A DNA stretch of 5,966 nucleotides, taken from positions 1-5,966 of the forward strand of contig CADEGS010000250.1 in the NCBI GenBank assembly GCA_902826945.1. The letters are read 5' to 3'. The first letter of the stretch is position 1, and the number at the start of each line of letters is the position of its first letter. The stretch is from an uncultured bacterium. GTDB taxonomy: Bacteria; Planctomycetota; UBA1135; GCA-002686595. This document shows positions 1-4,892 of this stretch, piece after piece. The translations under genes and the position numbers were made by a program. Below the pieces are notes generated by a model. The model was not told where the DNA came from and ran no database searches. It saw nothing but the letters and a program-made list of their open reading frames with translations.

Positions 1-321
1 CTCCGACAGCGCGCACAGCTTCTCGAACAGCTCCTGCTTCAGGTCGGTCTCGACCAGGCGCGACACGCCGACGATCCACCAGCGCTGGAAGTAGCGGAAG
101 ACGCCCTGCACGAGCGCGATCCCCATCAGCGTCAGGAAGAAGCCGCGCAGGAACGACGCGTCGCTCCGCTCCTGCAGGCGCGAGAGCGCGTCGCCGATCA
201 GGAGCGTCAGCTTGATGTCGCACAGCGCCACGACCGGGATGCACAGGAGCCCGGGCAGGAGCTTGCGCCAGTGGCGCAGGAAGCGCCGGTAGAAGGCGCC
301 CAGGCGTCGCAGCGCTCTCAC
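1..321 (-). CDS. ABC transporter, permease N-terminal part (partial, runs off left edge)
   Basis: This leftward reading frame encodes the first 107 residues of an ABC exporter half-transporter; the rest, including the ATPase domain, lies outside the window. A basic start (MRALRRLGAFYRRFLRHWRK) precedes a first hydrophobic segment at about residues 21-44 and a second at about 60-76. The segment RYFQRWWIVGVSRLVETDL (77-95) matches the conserved first intracellular loop of type I exporters, most like the MdlA/YheI/LmrC group, where G-[AV]-S-R-x-[IV]-E-x-D-L-[RK] is typical. I chose the GTG at 321-319 because family similarity begins there, but it has no clear Shine-Dalgarno sequence. The frame stays open upstream and an in-frame ATG occurs at 618-616, which would add about 99 low-complexity residues, so the start is uncertain. 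The substrate cannot be told. A lipid A flippase (MsbA) role is conceivable given lpxK about 2.4 kb away, but the loop sequence does not particularly favour it. Confidence 0.8.
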   Translation of the reverse strand, partial: MRALRRLGAFYRRFLRHWRKLLPGLLCIPVVALCDIKLTLLIGDALSRLQERSDASFLRGFFLTLMGIALVQGVFRYFQRWWIVGVSRLVETDLKQELFEKLCALSE

Positions 322-415
322 GGGCGGGGGGCGCGCCGGAGACCGGCCGCCGGGGCGGCGTCGCGGCCGGAGGGAGCCGACCGGACCGGACCCTCCTCCC
401 CGTCGGCGCCGCGGA

Positions 416-486
416 GGGGGGCCCGCGGCGGGGTCGGCGGGGGGGCGGGGAGGGGGGGCGGAGCCATGCGGCGGGCGGGGGCGGGG
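416..486 (+). other. Dense G-run tract with a canonical G-quadruplex motif (G-rich on + strand)
   Basis: Runs of four or more G occur on the + strand at 416-421, 430-433, 439-445, 447-450, 452-458, 477-481 and 483-486, with a GGG at 473-475. The core at 430-458 reads G4, 5-nt loop, G7, 1-nt loop, G4, 1-nt loop, G7. This fits the standard four-run quadruplex pattern with room for four tetrads, and single-base loops are known to favour very stable parallel forms. The opposite strand is correspondingly C-rich and could form an i-motif. The G-rich strand would be the template for leftward transcription of the ABC gene if its promoter lies to the right. A regulatory role is inference; mutational drift toward G in a high-GC genome is the simpler alternative. 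Confidence 0.6.
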
Positions 487-506
487 ACGGCTGGAGCATA
501 GGCCCC

Positions 507-524
507 CGGGCCCCCGGGGGCCCG
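507..524. repeat. 18-bp perfect GC palindrome
   Basis: The sequence CGGGCCCCCGGGGGCCCG is its own reverse complement over all 18 bases. It is made only of G and C and sits just to the right of the G-run tract, in the divergent intergenic region. It could extrude as a cruciform, form a strong hairpin in either transcript, or be a by-product of the G/C runs around it. No T-run follows it on either strand, so it is not a classical intrinsic terminator. Confidence 0.5.
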
Positions 525-597
525 CCGGGCGGCGGCGGGAGGGGGATCCACGCGGGTAAGACTTCAGTAAACGGGTCGCATGCGGCGCCCGGATGCC

Positions 598-657
598 TGC
601 CCGAGGGCACGAAGCCATCGATTCCGGCCGTTAAGGAACCTAGACACCCAGGGCACG
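598..657. promoter_or_regulatory. Possible operator: inverted repeat plus repeated AGGGCACG motif
   Basis: TGCCC-GA-GGGCA (598-609) is a perfect 5-bp inverted repeat around a 2-bp centre. Its right arm lies within AGGGCACG (604-611), and the same 8-mer recurs at 650-657, 46 bp downstream (start to start) and about 24 bp before the ATG at 681. Paired sites in the least GC-rich part of a divergent promoter region would suit a dimeric regulator. Short G/C-rich repeats arise easily by chance here, so confidence is low. Confidence 0.2.
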
Positions 658-680
658 GCCGCGTTTCGGGGGCAGGACCG

Positions 681-1085
681 ATGACGATCGCAGGGGATCA
701 CGGATCAGGAGTGCTGCGCAGGGAGGAGCTGCGCCTCGCGCGCGGACAGCTCGTCTGCCTGCTCGCGACGCTGCACCCCGAGCGCGGCCTCTCGCGCGTG
801 CTCGCCCAGCACCTGGTGCAGGAGCTCCCGCACGTCACGTTCTCGCTGCGGCCGGACGTGGGGCGCATCCACACGGTCTGGCTGTGCGGCTACGAGCCGG
901 GCGGAGCGGACGTCCTGCGCCGCCTGCGCGCGCAGCACCCCACCAGCCACCTGCTCGTGTCCGGGCGCCACCCGATCGCCCACTGGGCCTGGGAAGCGGA
1001 GGAGGCTGGCGCCGACGCCGTCTGCGCCTGGCCCGTCTCGCTCGACCGGCTGGACGTGCTGCTGCACGGAAAGCGCCCGCGCTGA
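681..1085 (+). CDS. Receiver-like (CheY-fold) domain protein lacking phosphorylation residues
   Basis: This encodes a 134-residue protein that appears to be a single degenerate response-regulator receiver domain with no output domain. The spacing of its elements fits the fold: a first hydrophobic strand at LVCLLAT (24-30), a middle strand and turn HTVWLCGYEPGGADVLRRLR (64-83), a strand LLVSGR (91-96), and a last segment AGADAVCAWPVSLDRL (109-124) resembling the usual AGADdyl-KPvs. The catalytic residues are not conserved: the acidic pair after the first strand is absent (A29/T30), the phosphoacceptor Asp falls on C69 or G70, and the invariant Lys is W117, although the following Pro118 and the Ser94 switch position are kept. 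It therefore probably does not use aspartyl phosphorylation and may be a protein-binding module. The ATG at 681 has AGGA at about 674-677 as a ribosome site. It is the first gene of the rightward set, 25 bp before the next start. The family call rests on pattern alone and is moderate. Confidence 0.55.
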   Translation: MTIAGDHGSGVLRREELRLARGQLVCLLATLHPERGLSRVLAQHLVQELPHVTFSLRPDVGRIHTVWLCGYEPGGADVLRRLRAQHPTSHLLVSGRHPIAHWAWEAEEAGADAVCAWPVSLDRLDVLLHGKRPR

Positions 1086-1110
1086 GCGCGCCGCGCGCGT
1101 GCGCGCCGCG

Positions 1111-2418
1111 ATGCCGATCCTCTTCGACTGCGCGGTCTTCGACCTCGACGGCACCCTCGTCGCCACCGACCGCTTCTGGGTGCAGGCCGCGCGCAGCGGC
1201 GCGCGGCGCGCCTTCGCGGCGCTCGGCCTGACGCGCGAGCTGCCCGGCGCGGCGGCGTGGATGGGGCTCGTCGGCAAGCCGCTCGAGTCCGGCTTCCGCG
1301 AGCTCTTCCCCGACCTCCCCGACGGCCAGCGCGCGCTGGTGCAGGAGGCCTGCGTCGAGGAGGAGCACCGCCTGCTGCGCGCCGGCGGCGCCGCGCTGAT
1401 GCCGGGCGCCCTGGACGTGCTGCGCGCCCTGCGCGCCCAGGGTCTGCGCCTGGGCATCGCCTCGAACTGCTCGCGCTCGTACCTCGAGCACATGCTCGAG
1501 CGCCTGGGCCTGCGCGCGCTCGTGGACGACGCGCTCTGCCTCGACTCGCCCGGCGTGTCGTGCAAGGCCGACATGGTCGGCGCGCTGCTCGCGCGCTTCG
1601 GCACGCGCAGCGGGTTCATGGTGGGGGACCGCTCGGTGGACCGCGACGCCGCCTGGGCCAACGGCCTGCCGCACGTGCACTGCGCCTTCGGCTTCGCGGG
1701 CGAGGGCGAGGAGGTGCGCGCCGAGGGCCGCGTCCTGGACCTGCCCGGCCTGCTGCCGCTGCTCGAGACGCGCGGCGCGTGGATCGAGGACGCCCTGCAG
1801 CGCGCCGGCGCGCTGCGCCCGCCCTGCTGGCCGCGCGCGGGCGAGGAGCCGCGGCCGGCGGTGCTGGGCGTCAGCGGCGCGCCGCTCGCGGGCAAGAGCC
1901 TCTTCGCGCGCGACGCCGCGCGCCTCCTGCGGGCGCGCGGGCGCGCGTGCGCCGTCGTGGGCCTGGAGGCCTTCCGCCGGCCCGGCCGGCCCGCGCCCGA
2001 CGCGCTGCTCGAGCGCCCGCTCGAGGCGCTCTACGACGTCGAGGCGCTCGAGCGCGCGCTGCTCGAGCCCCACGCGCGCGGGGAGGCCGCGCGTGTCGGC
2101 GGCGACGAGGTCGCGCCGGGCGACCTGCTGCTGCTCGAGGGGCCCTTCCTGACCGATCCGCGGCTCGCCCCGCGGCTGGCCCGCATCGTGCATCTCGAGC
2201 TCGACGTCGAGCGCGTGCTCCTGCGCGCCGCCGCGCGCGAGGGCGGCTCGGGGCCGGCCCTGGCCGCCCTGCGGGGGGGCCTCTTGCCGGCCTGGCGCGC
2301 CTTCGAGGAGCGCTACGCCCCCTCCCGCCTGGCCGACTGCCTCGTCGACGCCTCGAACCCCCTGGGCGCCGGCCCGGAGCTGGCCCGGGGATTGCAGGCG
2401 CCGCGGGCCGCGGACTAG
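1111..2418 (+). CDS. Bifunctional protein: HAD-family phosphatase fused to uridine-kinase-like P-loop kinase
   Basis: This 435-residue protein has two enzymatic domains. Residues about 6-235 form a HAD hydrolase of the phosphoglycolate phosphatase/beta-phosphoglucomutase type. Motif I is DLDGTL (11-16; nucleophile D11, general acid/base D13), a helical cap follows, motif II is SN (118-119), the motif III Lys is K152, and motif IV is GDRSVDRD (172-179). Residues about 250-430 look like the uridine kinase/phosphoribulokinase family. They have a Walker A GAPLAGKS (256-263), an LEAF segment (285-288) where a catalytic Asp is usual, LLLLEGPFL around E343, an Arg-containing lid-like stretch near 372-376, and a C-terminal LADCLVDASNP resembling the ADLvvdgt end of that family. 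The likely chemistry is phosphate removal and phosphate transfer on small metabolites, perhaps a sugar or nucleoside, in the cytoplasm; substrates are unknown. I prefer the ATG at 1111 to a GTG at 1099 because it lies just before the HAD domain, though neither has a clear ribosome site. It follows the receiver-like gene closely and may be co-transcribed with it. Confidence 0.8.
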   Translation: MPILFDCAVFDLDGTLVATDRFWVQAARSGARRAFAALGLTRELPGAAAWMGLVGKPLESGFRELFPDLPDGQRALVQEACVEEEHRLLRAGGAALMPGALDVLRALRAQGLRLGIASNCSRSYLEHMLERLGLRALVDDALCLDSPGVSCKADMVGALLARFGTRSGFMVGDRSVDRDAAWANGLPHVHCAFGFAGEGEEVRAEGRVLDLPGLLPLLETRGAWIEDALQRAGALRPPCWPRAGEEPRPAVLGVSGAPLAGKSLFARDAARLLRARGRACAVVGLEAFRRPGRPAPDALLERPLEALYDVEALERALLEPHARGEAARVGGDEVAPGDLLLLEGPFLTDPRLAPRLARIVHLELDVERVLLRAAAREGGSGPALAALRGGLLPAWRAFEERYAPSRLADCLVDASNPLGAGPELARGLQAPRAAD

Positions 2419-2421
2419 GAT
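2392..2421 (+). promoter_or_regulatory. Weak sigma70-like promoter candidate before the omega-like gene
   Basis: TTGCAG (2392-2397) and TAGGAT (2416-2421) are separated by 18 bp, overlapping the end of the HAD-kinase gene, and would start a transcript near 2428, about 75 nt before the omega-like ATG. The hexamers match consensus at 3 and 4 of 6 positions. This is one of the few A/T-containing spots nearby, and the following 84-bp gap is the largest space within the rightward gene set. A GCCGGCG/CGCCGGC hairpin (2437-2443 with 2458-2464) would lie in the leader. The genes may also simply be read through from upstream. Confidence 0.25.
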
Positions 2422-2502
2422 ATCGGGCTCGTCGCGGCCGGCGCGCTTCCCGTCGGCCGCCGGCGTCTCGACTCCCTCCGACCGAGGCCCTTCCCCGCGC
2501 GC

Positions 2503-2712
2503 ATGGACACGACCCTGCCCCAACGACTGCAGAAGTCCGTCTCCGGCTCCTTCCGCAAGACGGCCCTGCTCCAGAAGCGGGTGCGCGAGCTGATCCGCGG
2601 CGCGGCGCCCCTGATCGAGACGCGCGAGAAGAACCCGATCAAGATCGCCTTCCTCGAGATGGAGCGCGGGCTGATCGAGCTCATCCCGGAGGAGGAGAAG
2701 CCGCTGCTCTGA
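2503..2712 (+). CDS. rpoZ: RNA polymerase omega subunit-like protein (RpoZ/Rpb6 family)
   Basis: This 69-residue protein resembles the omega subunit, which helps beta-prime fold and assemble into RNA polymerase. The recognisable core is F17-R-K-T-A-L-L-Q-K-R-V-R-E-L-I-R-G33, matching the helix that carries the [AS]xRA-QL-xG pattern. It is followed by APLIETREKNPIKIAFLEM (35-53), matching the P-L-[VI]-E-T-x-x-K-x-P-[VI]-x-I-A-x-x-E-I stretch of omega proteins, and by a short acidic tail (EEEK). It is at the short end of the family and its N-terminus is divergent (DTTLPQRL where many have a conserved DCL segment), so it could be a lineage-specific variant. The ATG at 2503 has only a distant GAGG (2484-2487) upstream. 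It lies 84 bp after the HAD-kinase gene and 44 bp before lpxK, an unusual place for rpoZ, which more often neighbours gmk or spoT. Base composition is slightly milder than in its neighbours. Confidence 0.7.
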   Translation: MDTTLPQRLQKSVSGSFRKTALLQKRVRELIRGAAPLIETREKNPIKIAFLEMERGLIELIPEEEKPLL

Positions 2713-2714
2713 GC

Positions 2715-2734
2715 CGCGCCGCCCGCGCGGCGCG
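2715..2734 (+). repeat. Perfect 8-bp GC hairpin between the omega-like gene and lpxK
   Basis: CGCGCCGC (2715-2722), loop CCGC and GCGGCGCG (2727-2734) form an uninterrupted stem starting two bases after the omega-like stop codon. No T-run follows, so it is not a standard intrinsic terminator. The 3' arm abuts a GAGGAG (2734-2739) that lies 17 nt before the proposed lpxK GTG, further than a normal ribosome site. It may act in mRNA stability, partial attenuation or control of lpxK translation; this is inference, and GC-rich spacers form such stems easily. Confidence 0.4.
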
Positions 2735-2756
2735 AGGAGCCGGCTCTCGGGCGGGC

Positions 2757-3851
2757 GTGCCGGGCCGACCCGAATGGCTGGCGGAGCGCGGCGGAGCGGT
2801 CGAGCTCTTGCGCCTGCCGGCGGCGCTGTTCGGCGCGCTGGGCGCGGCGCGCTCGGGCCTGTACGCGCGCGGGATCCTGCGCGCCGCCGCGCTCGAGGTG
2901 CCGGTCGTCTCGGTCGGCAACCTGACGACCGGCGGCACCGGCAAGACGCCCTTCGTCGCCTTCCTGTGCCGCGCGCTGCGCGCGCGCGGGCGGCGGCCGG
3001 CCGTGCTCTCGCGCGGCTACGGCGCGCGCCGCGGCGCGCCGAACGACGAGGCGTTGCTCCTGGCGCGCGAGCTCCCCGACGTCGCGCTGCACGCCGACCC
3101 CGACCGCGTGCGCGGCGGCGAGCGGCTGGCGGCCGCGTCGGGCTGCGACGTCGTCGTGCTCGACGACGGCTTCCAGCACCGCCGCCTGGCGCGCGCGCTC
3201 GACCTGGTCCTGGTCGACGCGCTGCGGCCGTGGGGCTTGCCGCCGCCGACCTCGGGCGCGCGGGCGGTGCGCGCGCTCCTGCCGCGCGGGCTCCTGCGCG
3301 AGCCGCCGGCGGCGCTCGCGCGCGCCGACCTGGTCGTGCTGACGCGCACGGACCAGGTCGCGCCCGACGCGCTGGCCGCGCTCGAGGCGGAGCTCGAGCG
3401 CCAGGCGCCCGGGCGCCCGCTGGCGCACGCCGTGCATCGGCCGCGCGCGCTGCGTCCGGCCGTGCCCGGCGCCGCGGCGGGCGACCCGGCGCGGCTCGCC
3501 GGGCGCACGGTCGACCTGCTGAGCGCCGTCGGCAACGCCGACGCCTTCGAGCGCACGGTGCGCGCGCTCGGCGCGCGCGTCGCCGTGCACCGCGCGCTGC
3601 CCGATCACCACGACCACGCGCCCGCGGACCTGGCGGGGCTCGGCGCAGAGGGGCGCTGGATCGTGACGACGCAGAAGGACGCGGTGAAGCTCGAGCGCCT
3701 GGGGCTCGCGCCGGAGCGCGCGCCGCTGGCGCTCGAGGTCGAGCTCGCGCTCGTGCGCGGCGCGCCGGTCCTCGACGCCTTGCTCGACGCCTTGCCGCGC
3801 GGGCCGCGCGAGCGCGAGCGCGCCACGCTGCACGAGGGGCTGCATGGCTAG
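2757..3851 (+). CDS. lpxK: Tetraacyldisaccharide 4'-kinase LpxK
   Basis: LpxK transfers the gamma-phosphate of ATP to the 4' position of the tetraacyl-disaccharide 1-phosphate, giving lipid IVA, at the cytoplasmic face of the inner membrane. The 364-residue product carries the family's hallmarks in order. A hydrophobic N-terminal membrane-associating helix (about 15-33) is followed by VGNLTTGGTGKTP (53-65) with the P-loop K63 and T64, then SRGYG (85-89), the LDDGFQH signature (135-141) with its catalytic acidic pair D136/D137, and LLPRGLLREP (174-183). A C-terminal TTQKDAVKL segment is also typical. The length is slightly above the usual 310-350. There is no in-frame ATG at the expected place. 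I chose GTG 2757 because the PEWLAERGG start resembles known LpxK N-termini, but its ribosome site is poor, and TTG 2808 or translation carried over from the omega-like gene are alternatives. Its 3' end overlaps the next gene by 8 bp. Confidence 0.95.
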   Translation: MPGRPEWLAERGGAVELLRLPAALFGALGAARSGLYARGILRAAALEVPVVSVGNLTTGGTGKTPFVAFLCRALRARGRRPAVLSRGYGARRGAPNDEALLLARELPDVALHADPDRVRGGERLAAASGCDVVVLDDGFQHRRLARALDLVLVDALRPWGLPPPTSGARAVRALLPRGLLREPPAALARADLVVLTRTDQVAPDALAALEAELERQAPGRPLAHAVHRPRALRPAVPGAAAGDPARLAGRTVDLLSAVGNADAFERTVRALGARVAVHRALPDHHDHAPADLAGLGAEGRWIVTTQKDAVKLERLGLAPERAPLALEVELALVRGAPVLDALLDALPRGPRERERATLHEGLHG

Positions 3852-4845
3852 CCCCGCGCCGACGCACCCCGCGCGGCGCGCCGAGGCGGACTGGCCGGTT
3901 CCCTGGCAGAGCGTGTGGGGGCCCGCCGACGGGCCGGCCGAGCGCGCGCAGGCCTGGCTCGCGCTCGGCGCGCTGGAGGCGCTCGGGCGGCTGCCCGCGC
4001 CGGCGCGGCGCGCGGCGACGGCGCTGCTCGCGCGCGCCGCGCGCCGGCTCGACCGCCGCCACGCCGACGCGGCGCGCGCCTTCCTGCGCCAGGCGCTCGG
4101 GCCGCTCCCGCCGCGCGAGCTCGAGGCGCGCGTGCTGCAGGCCTACCGCCACTTCCTGCGCGTGCTCGTGGACGCGCACCGCTGGCCGCGCCTGGTGCCC
4201 TGGGAGCGCACGCTCGAGCGCTTCGACGTGCGCTGGAGCGAGGACGCGCGGCGCGCGGTCGCCTCGCGCTCGGGCTGCGTGTTCGTCACGGCGCACCTCG
4301 GCAACTGGGAGATCCTGGTGACGCTCGCGCCCTGGCTCGGCTTCGACCCGATGTACGCGATCGCGAAGCCGATGCGGAACCGCGCGCTGTCGCGCGCGGC
4401 GCAGGCCTCGCGCGAGGCGCGCGGCGTGCGCCTGCTGCCGCGCCGCGGCGCGATGGGGGACGCGCCGCGCGTGCTGGCCGCGGGCGGCTCGATCGGCATG
4501 CTGCTCGACCAGCGCGCGCGCCAGAAGCCGGTGCTGGCGCCCTTCTTCGGCCGGCCGGCGCGCTGCGACCGCTCGGCCGGCGTGCTGCTGCGGCGCGTGC
4601 GCGCGCCGCTCGTGCTCGTGTTCTGCACCTACGCGGACGAGCGCGACGCGCGCTTCCGGGTGGAGTTCCCGCGCGTCCTGTGGCCCGACGAGCTCGCCGG
4701 CGCCGGGCCCGCGCAGATCGCCCGGCGCGTGAACGAGGTCTTCGAAGGCGCCATCCTGGCCGCGCCCGAGCAGTACTTCTGGCTCCACGACCGCTACCGG
4801 GACACGCCCGAGGAGCCGGGCGCGGGCGAGGAGGCCGCGCTATGA
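3844..4845 (+). CDS. LpxL/HtrB-like lipid A secondary acyltransferase
   Basis: This encodes a 333-residue member of the lysophospholipid acyltransferase family that adds a secondary acyl chain to the lipid A precursor at the inner membrane. The catalytic H-x4-E motif is HLGNWE (H151, E156). Later family segments are GMLLDQR (about 218-224), APFFGRPA (232-239), where the FFG is diagnostic, and the C-terminal YFWLHDRYR (311-319), matching the usual WxHxRW/Y. Residues 40-110 match the helical region before the catalytic core (LGRLPAPARR, then a Tyr-His-Phe stretch). The N-terminus is about 30 residues longer than many LpxL proteins, Pro-rich, and lacks the usual strong membrane helix, so attachment may be peripheral. 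The ATG at 3844 has GAGGGG (3834-3839) at good spacing and overlaps the lpxK stop (ATGGCTAG), implying translational coupling. Whether it transfers laurate, myristate or another chain, and whether Kdo is required first, cannot be told. Confidence 0.88.
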   Translation: MASPAPTHPARRAEADWPVPWQSVWGPADGPAERAQAWLALGALEALGRLPAPARRAATALLARAARRLDRRHADAARAFLRQALGPLPPRELEARVLQAYRHFLRVLVDAHRWPRLVPWERTLERFDVRWSEDARRAVASRSGCVFVTAHLGNWEILVTLAPWLGFDPMYAIAKPMRNRALSRAAQASREARGVRLLPRRGAMGDAPRVLAAGGSIGMLLDQRARQKPVLAPFFGRPARCDRSAGVLLRRVRAPLVLVFCTYADERDARFRVEFPRVLWPDELAGAGPAQIARRVNEVFEGAILAAPEQYFWLHDRYRDTPEEPGAGEEAAL

Positions 4846-4892
4846 TCCCGTCGCTCCGGCGCCCGCGCGCGCCGCTGGCGAGGCCCGCATGA
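4842..4892 (+). CDS. Possible 16-codon bridging ORF between the acyltransferase gene and hldD
   Basis: An ATG at 4842 opens a 16-residue frame, MIPSLRRPRAPLARPA, that exactly spans the gap between two operon genes. Its ATG overlaps the upstream TGA (ATGA, 4842-4845) and its own TGA overlaps the hldD start (ATGA, 4889-4892). GAGGAGG (4828-4834), inside the acyltransferase coding sequence, is a strong Shine-Dalgarno match 7 nt before this ATG and is among the best ribosome sites in the window. The peptide is Arg/Pro-rich with no family resemblance, so it may matter as a ribosome relay that couples hldD translation to the upstream gene rather than as a product. The Arg/Pro-rich run could also slow ribosomes. 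Chance is a fair alternative, since GAGGAGG also encodes Glu residues of the upstream protein and hldD has its own GAGG at 4880-4883. Confidence 0.35.
   Translation: MIPSLRRPRAPLARPA

Larger units (their letters stand above)
322..680. other. Divergent intergenic region, GC-extreme left half and promoter-like right half
   Basis: This 359-bp stretch separates the leftward ABC exporter from the rightward gene set and holds no credible gene. Bases 322-540 are almost pure G/C, with G-runs on the + strand and a long palindrome, each described separately. Short frames here translate to Pro/Ala/Arg/Gly-rich low-complexity peptides. Bases 541-680 contain most of the region's A and T (for example around 556-572 and 611-646) and are the likely site of both divergent promoters. 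A weak sigma70-like pair for rightward transcription is TCGATT (618-623) and TAGACA (641-646) with a 17-bp spacer, but each hexamer matches consensus at only 3 of 6 positions. No T-run or convincing intrinsic terminator is present. Confidence 0.6.

Noticed and set aside
1..321. The exporter as MsbA, by analogy with the E. coli msbA-lpxK pair
   Set aside because: It is divergent and separated from lpxK by several genes, and its loop sequence resembles the MdlA/YheI group. With the ATPase and most of the membrane domain missing, the name cannot be supported.
271..501. A rightward 76-codon frame across the exporter start and G-run tract
   Set aside because: It is antisense to the exporter N-terminus, starts within that gene, and encodes only Gly/Ala/Arg-rich low-complexity sequence.
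318..551. A leftward 77-codon Pro/Ala-rich frame whose stop overlaps the exporter's GTG as GTGA
   Set aside because: The overlap is suggestive of coupling, but the frame starts with GTG, has no ribosome site, and its composition follows directly from the C-runs of that strand.
1111..1860. The HAD domain as GmhB, the heptose bisphosphate phosphatase missing from the ADP-heptose pathway here
   Set aside because: GmhB has a compact, largely uncapped HAD fold with a zinc-binding Cys/His cluster. This domain has a large helical cap after motif I and no such cluster, so it fits the phosphoglycolate phosphatase type better.
1257..3851. An 864-codon rightward frame that would make one giant protein ending in LpxK
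   Set aside because: Only the part from about 2757 is real LpxK. The earlier part is an out-of-frame, Arg/Ala-rich reading of the HAD-kinase and omega-like genes.
2774..4321. A 515-codon rightward frame starting with an ATG near the lpxK start
   Set aside because: It is out of frame with LpxK and yields Arg/Ala/Gly-rich sequence without motifs, while the LpxK frame carries every family motif.
835..4788. A 1317-codon stop-free frame on the minus strand
   Set aside because: It lies antisense to five well-supported rightward genes and its translation is a low-complexity Ala/Arg/Gly/Pro mix without domains. Stop-free antisense frames are expected where codons nearly all end in G or C.
4841..4846. 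TATGAT as a -10 promoter element before hldD
   Set aside because: The hexamer matches well but there is no -35-like sequence about 17 bp upstream, and the same bases are explained by the ATGA overlap.
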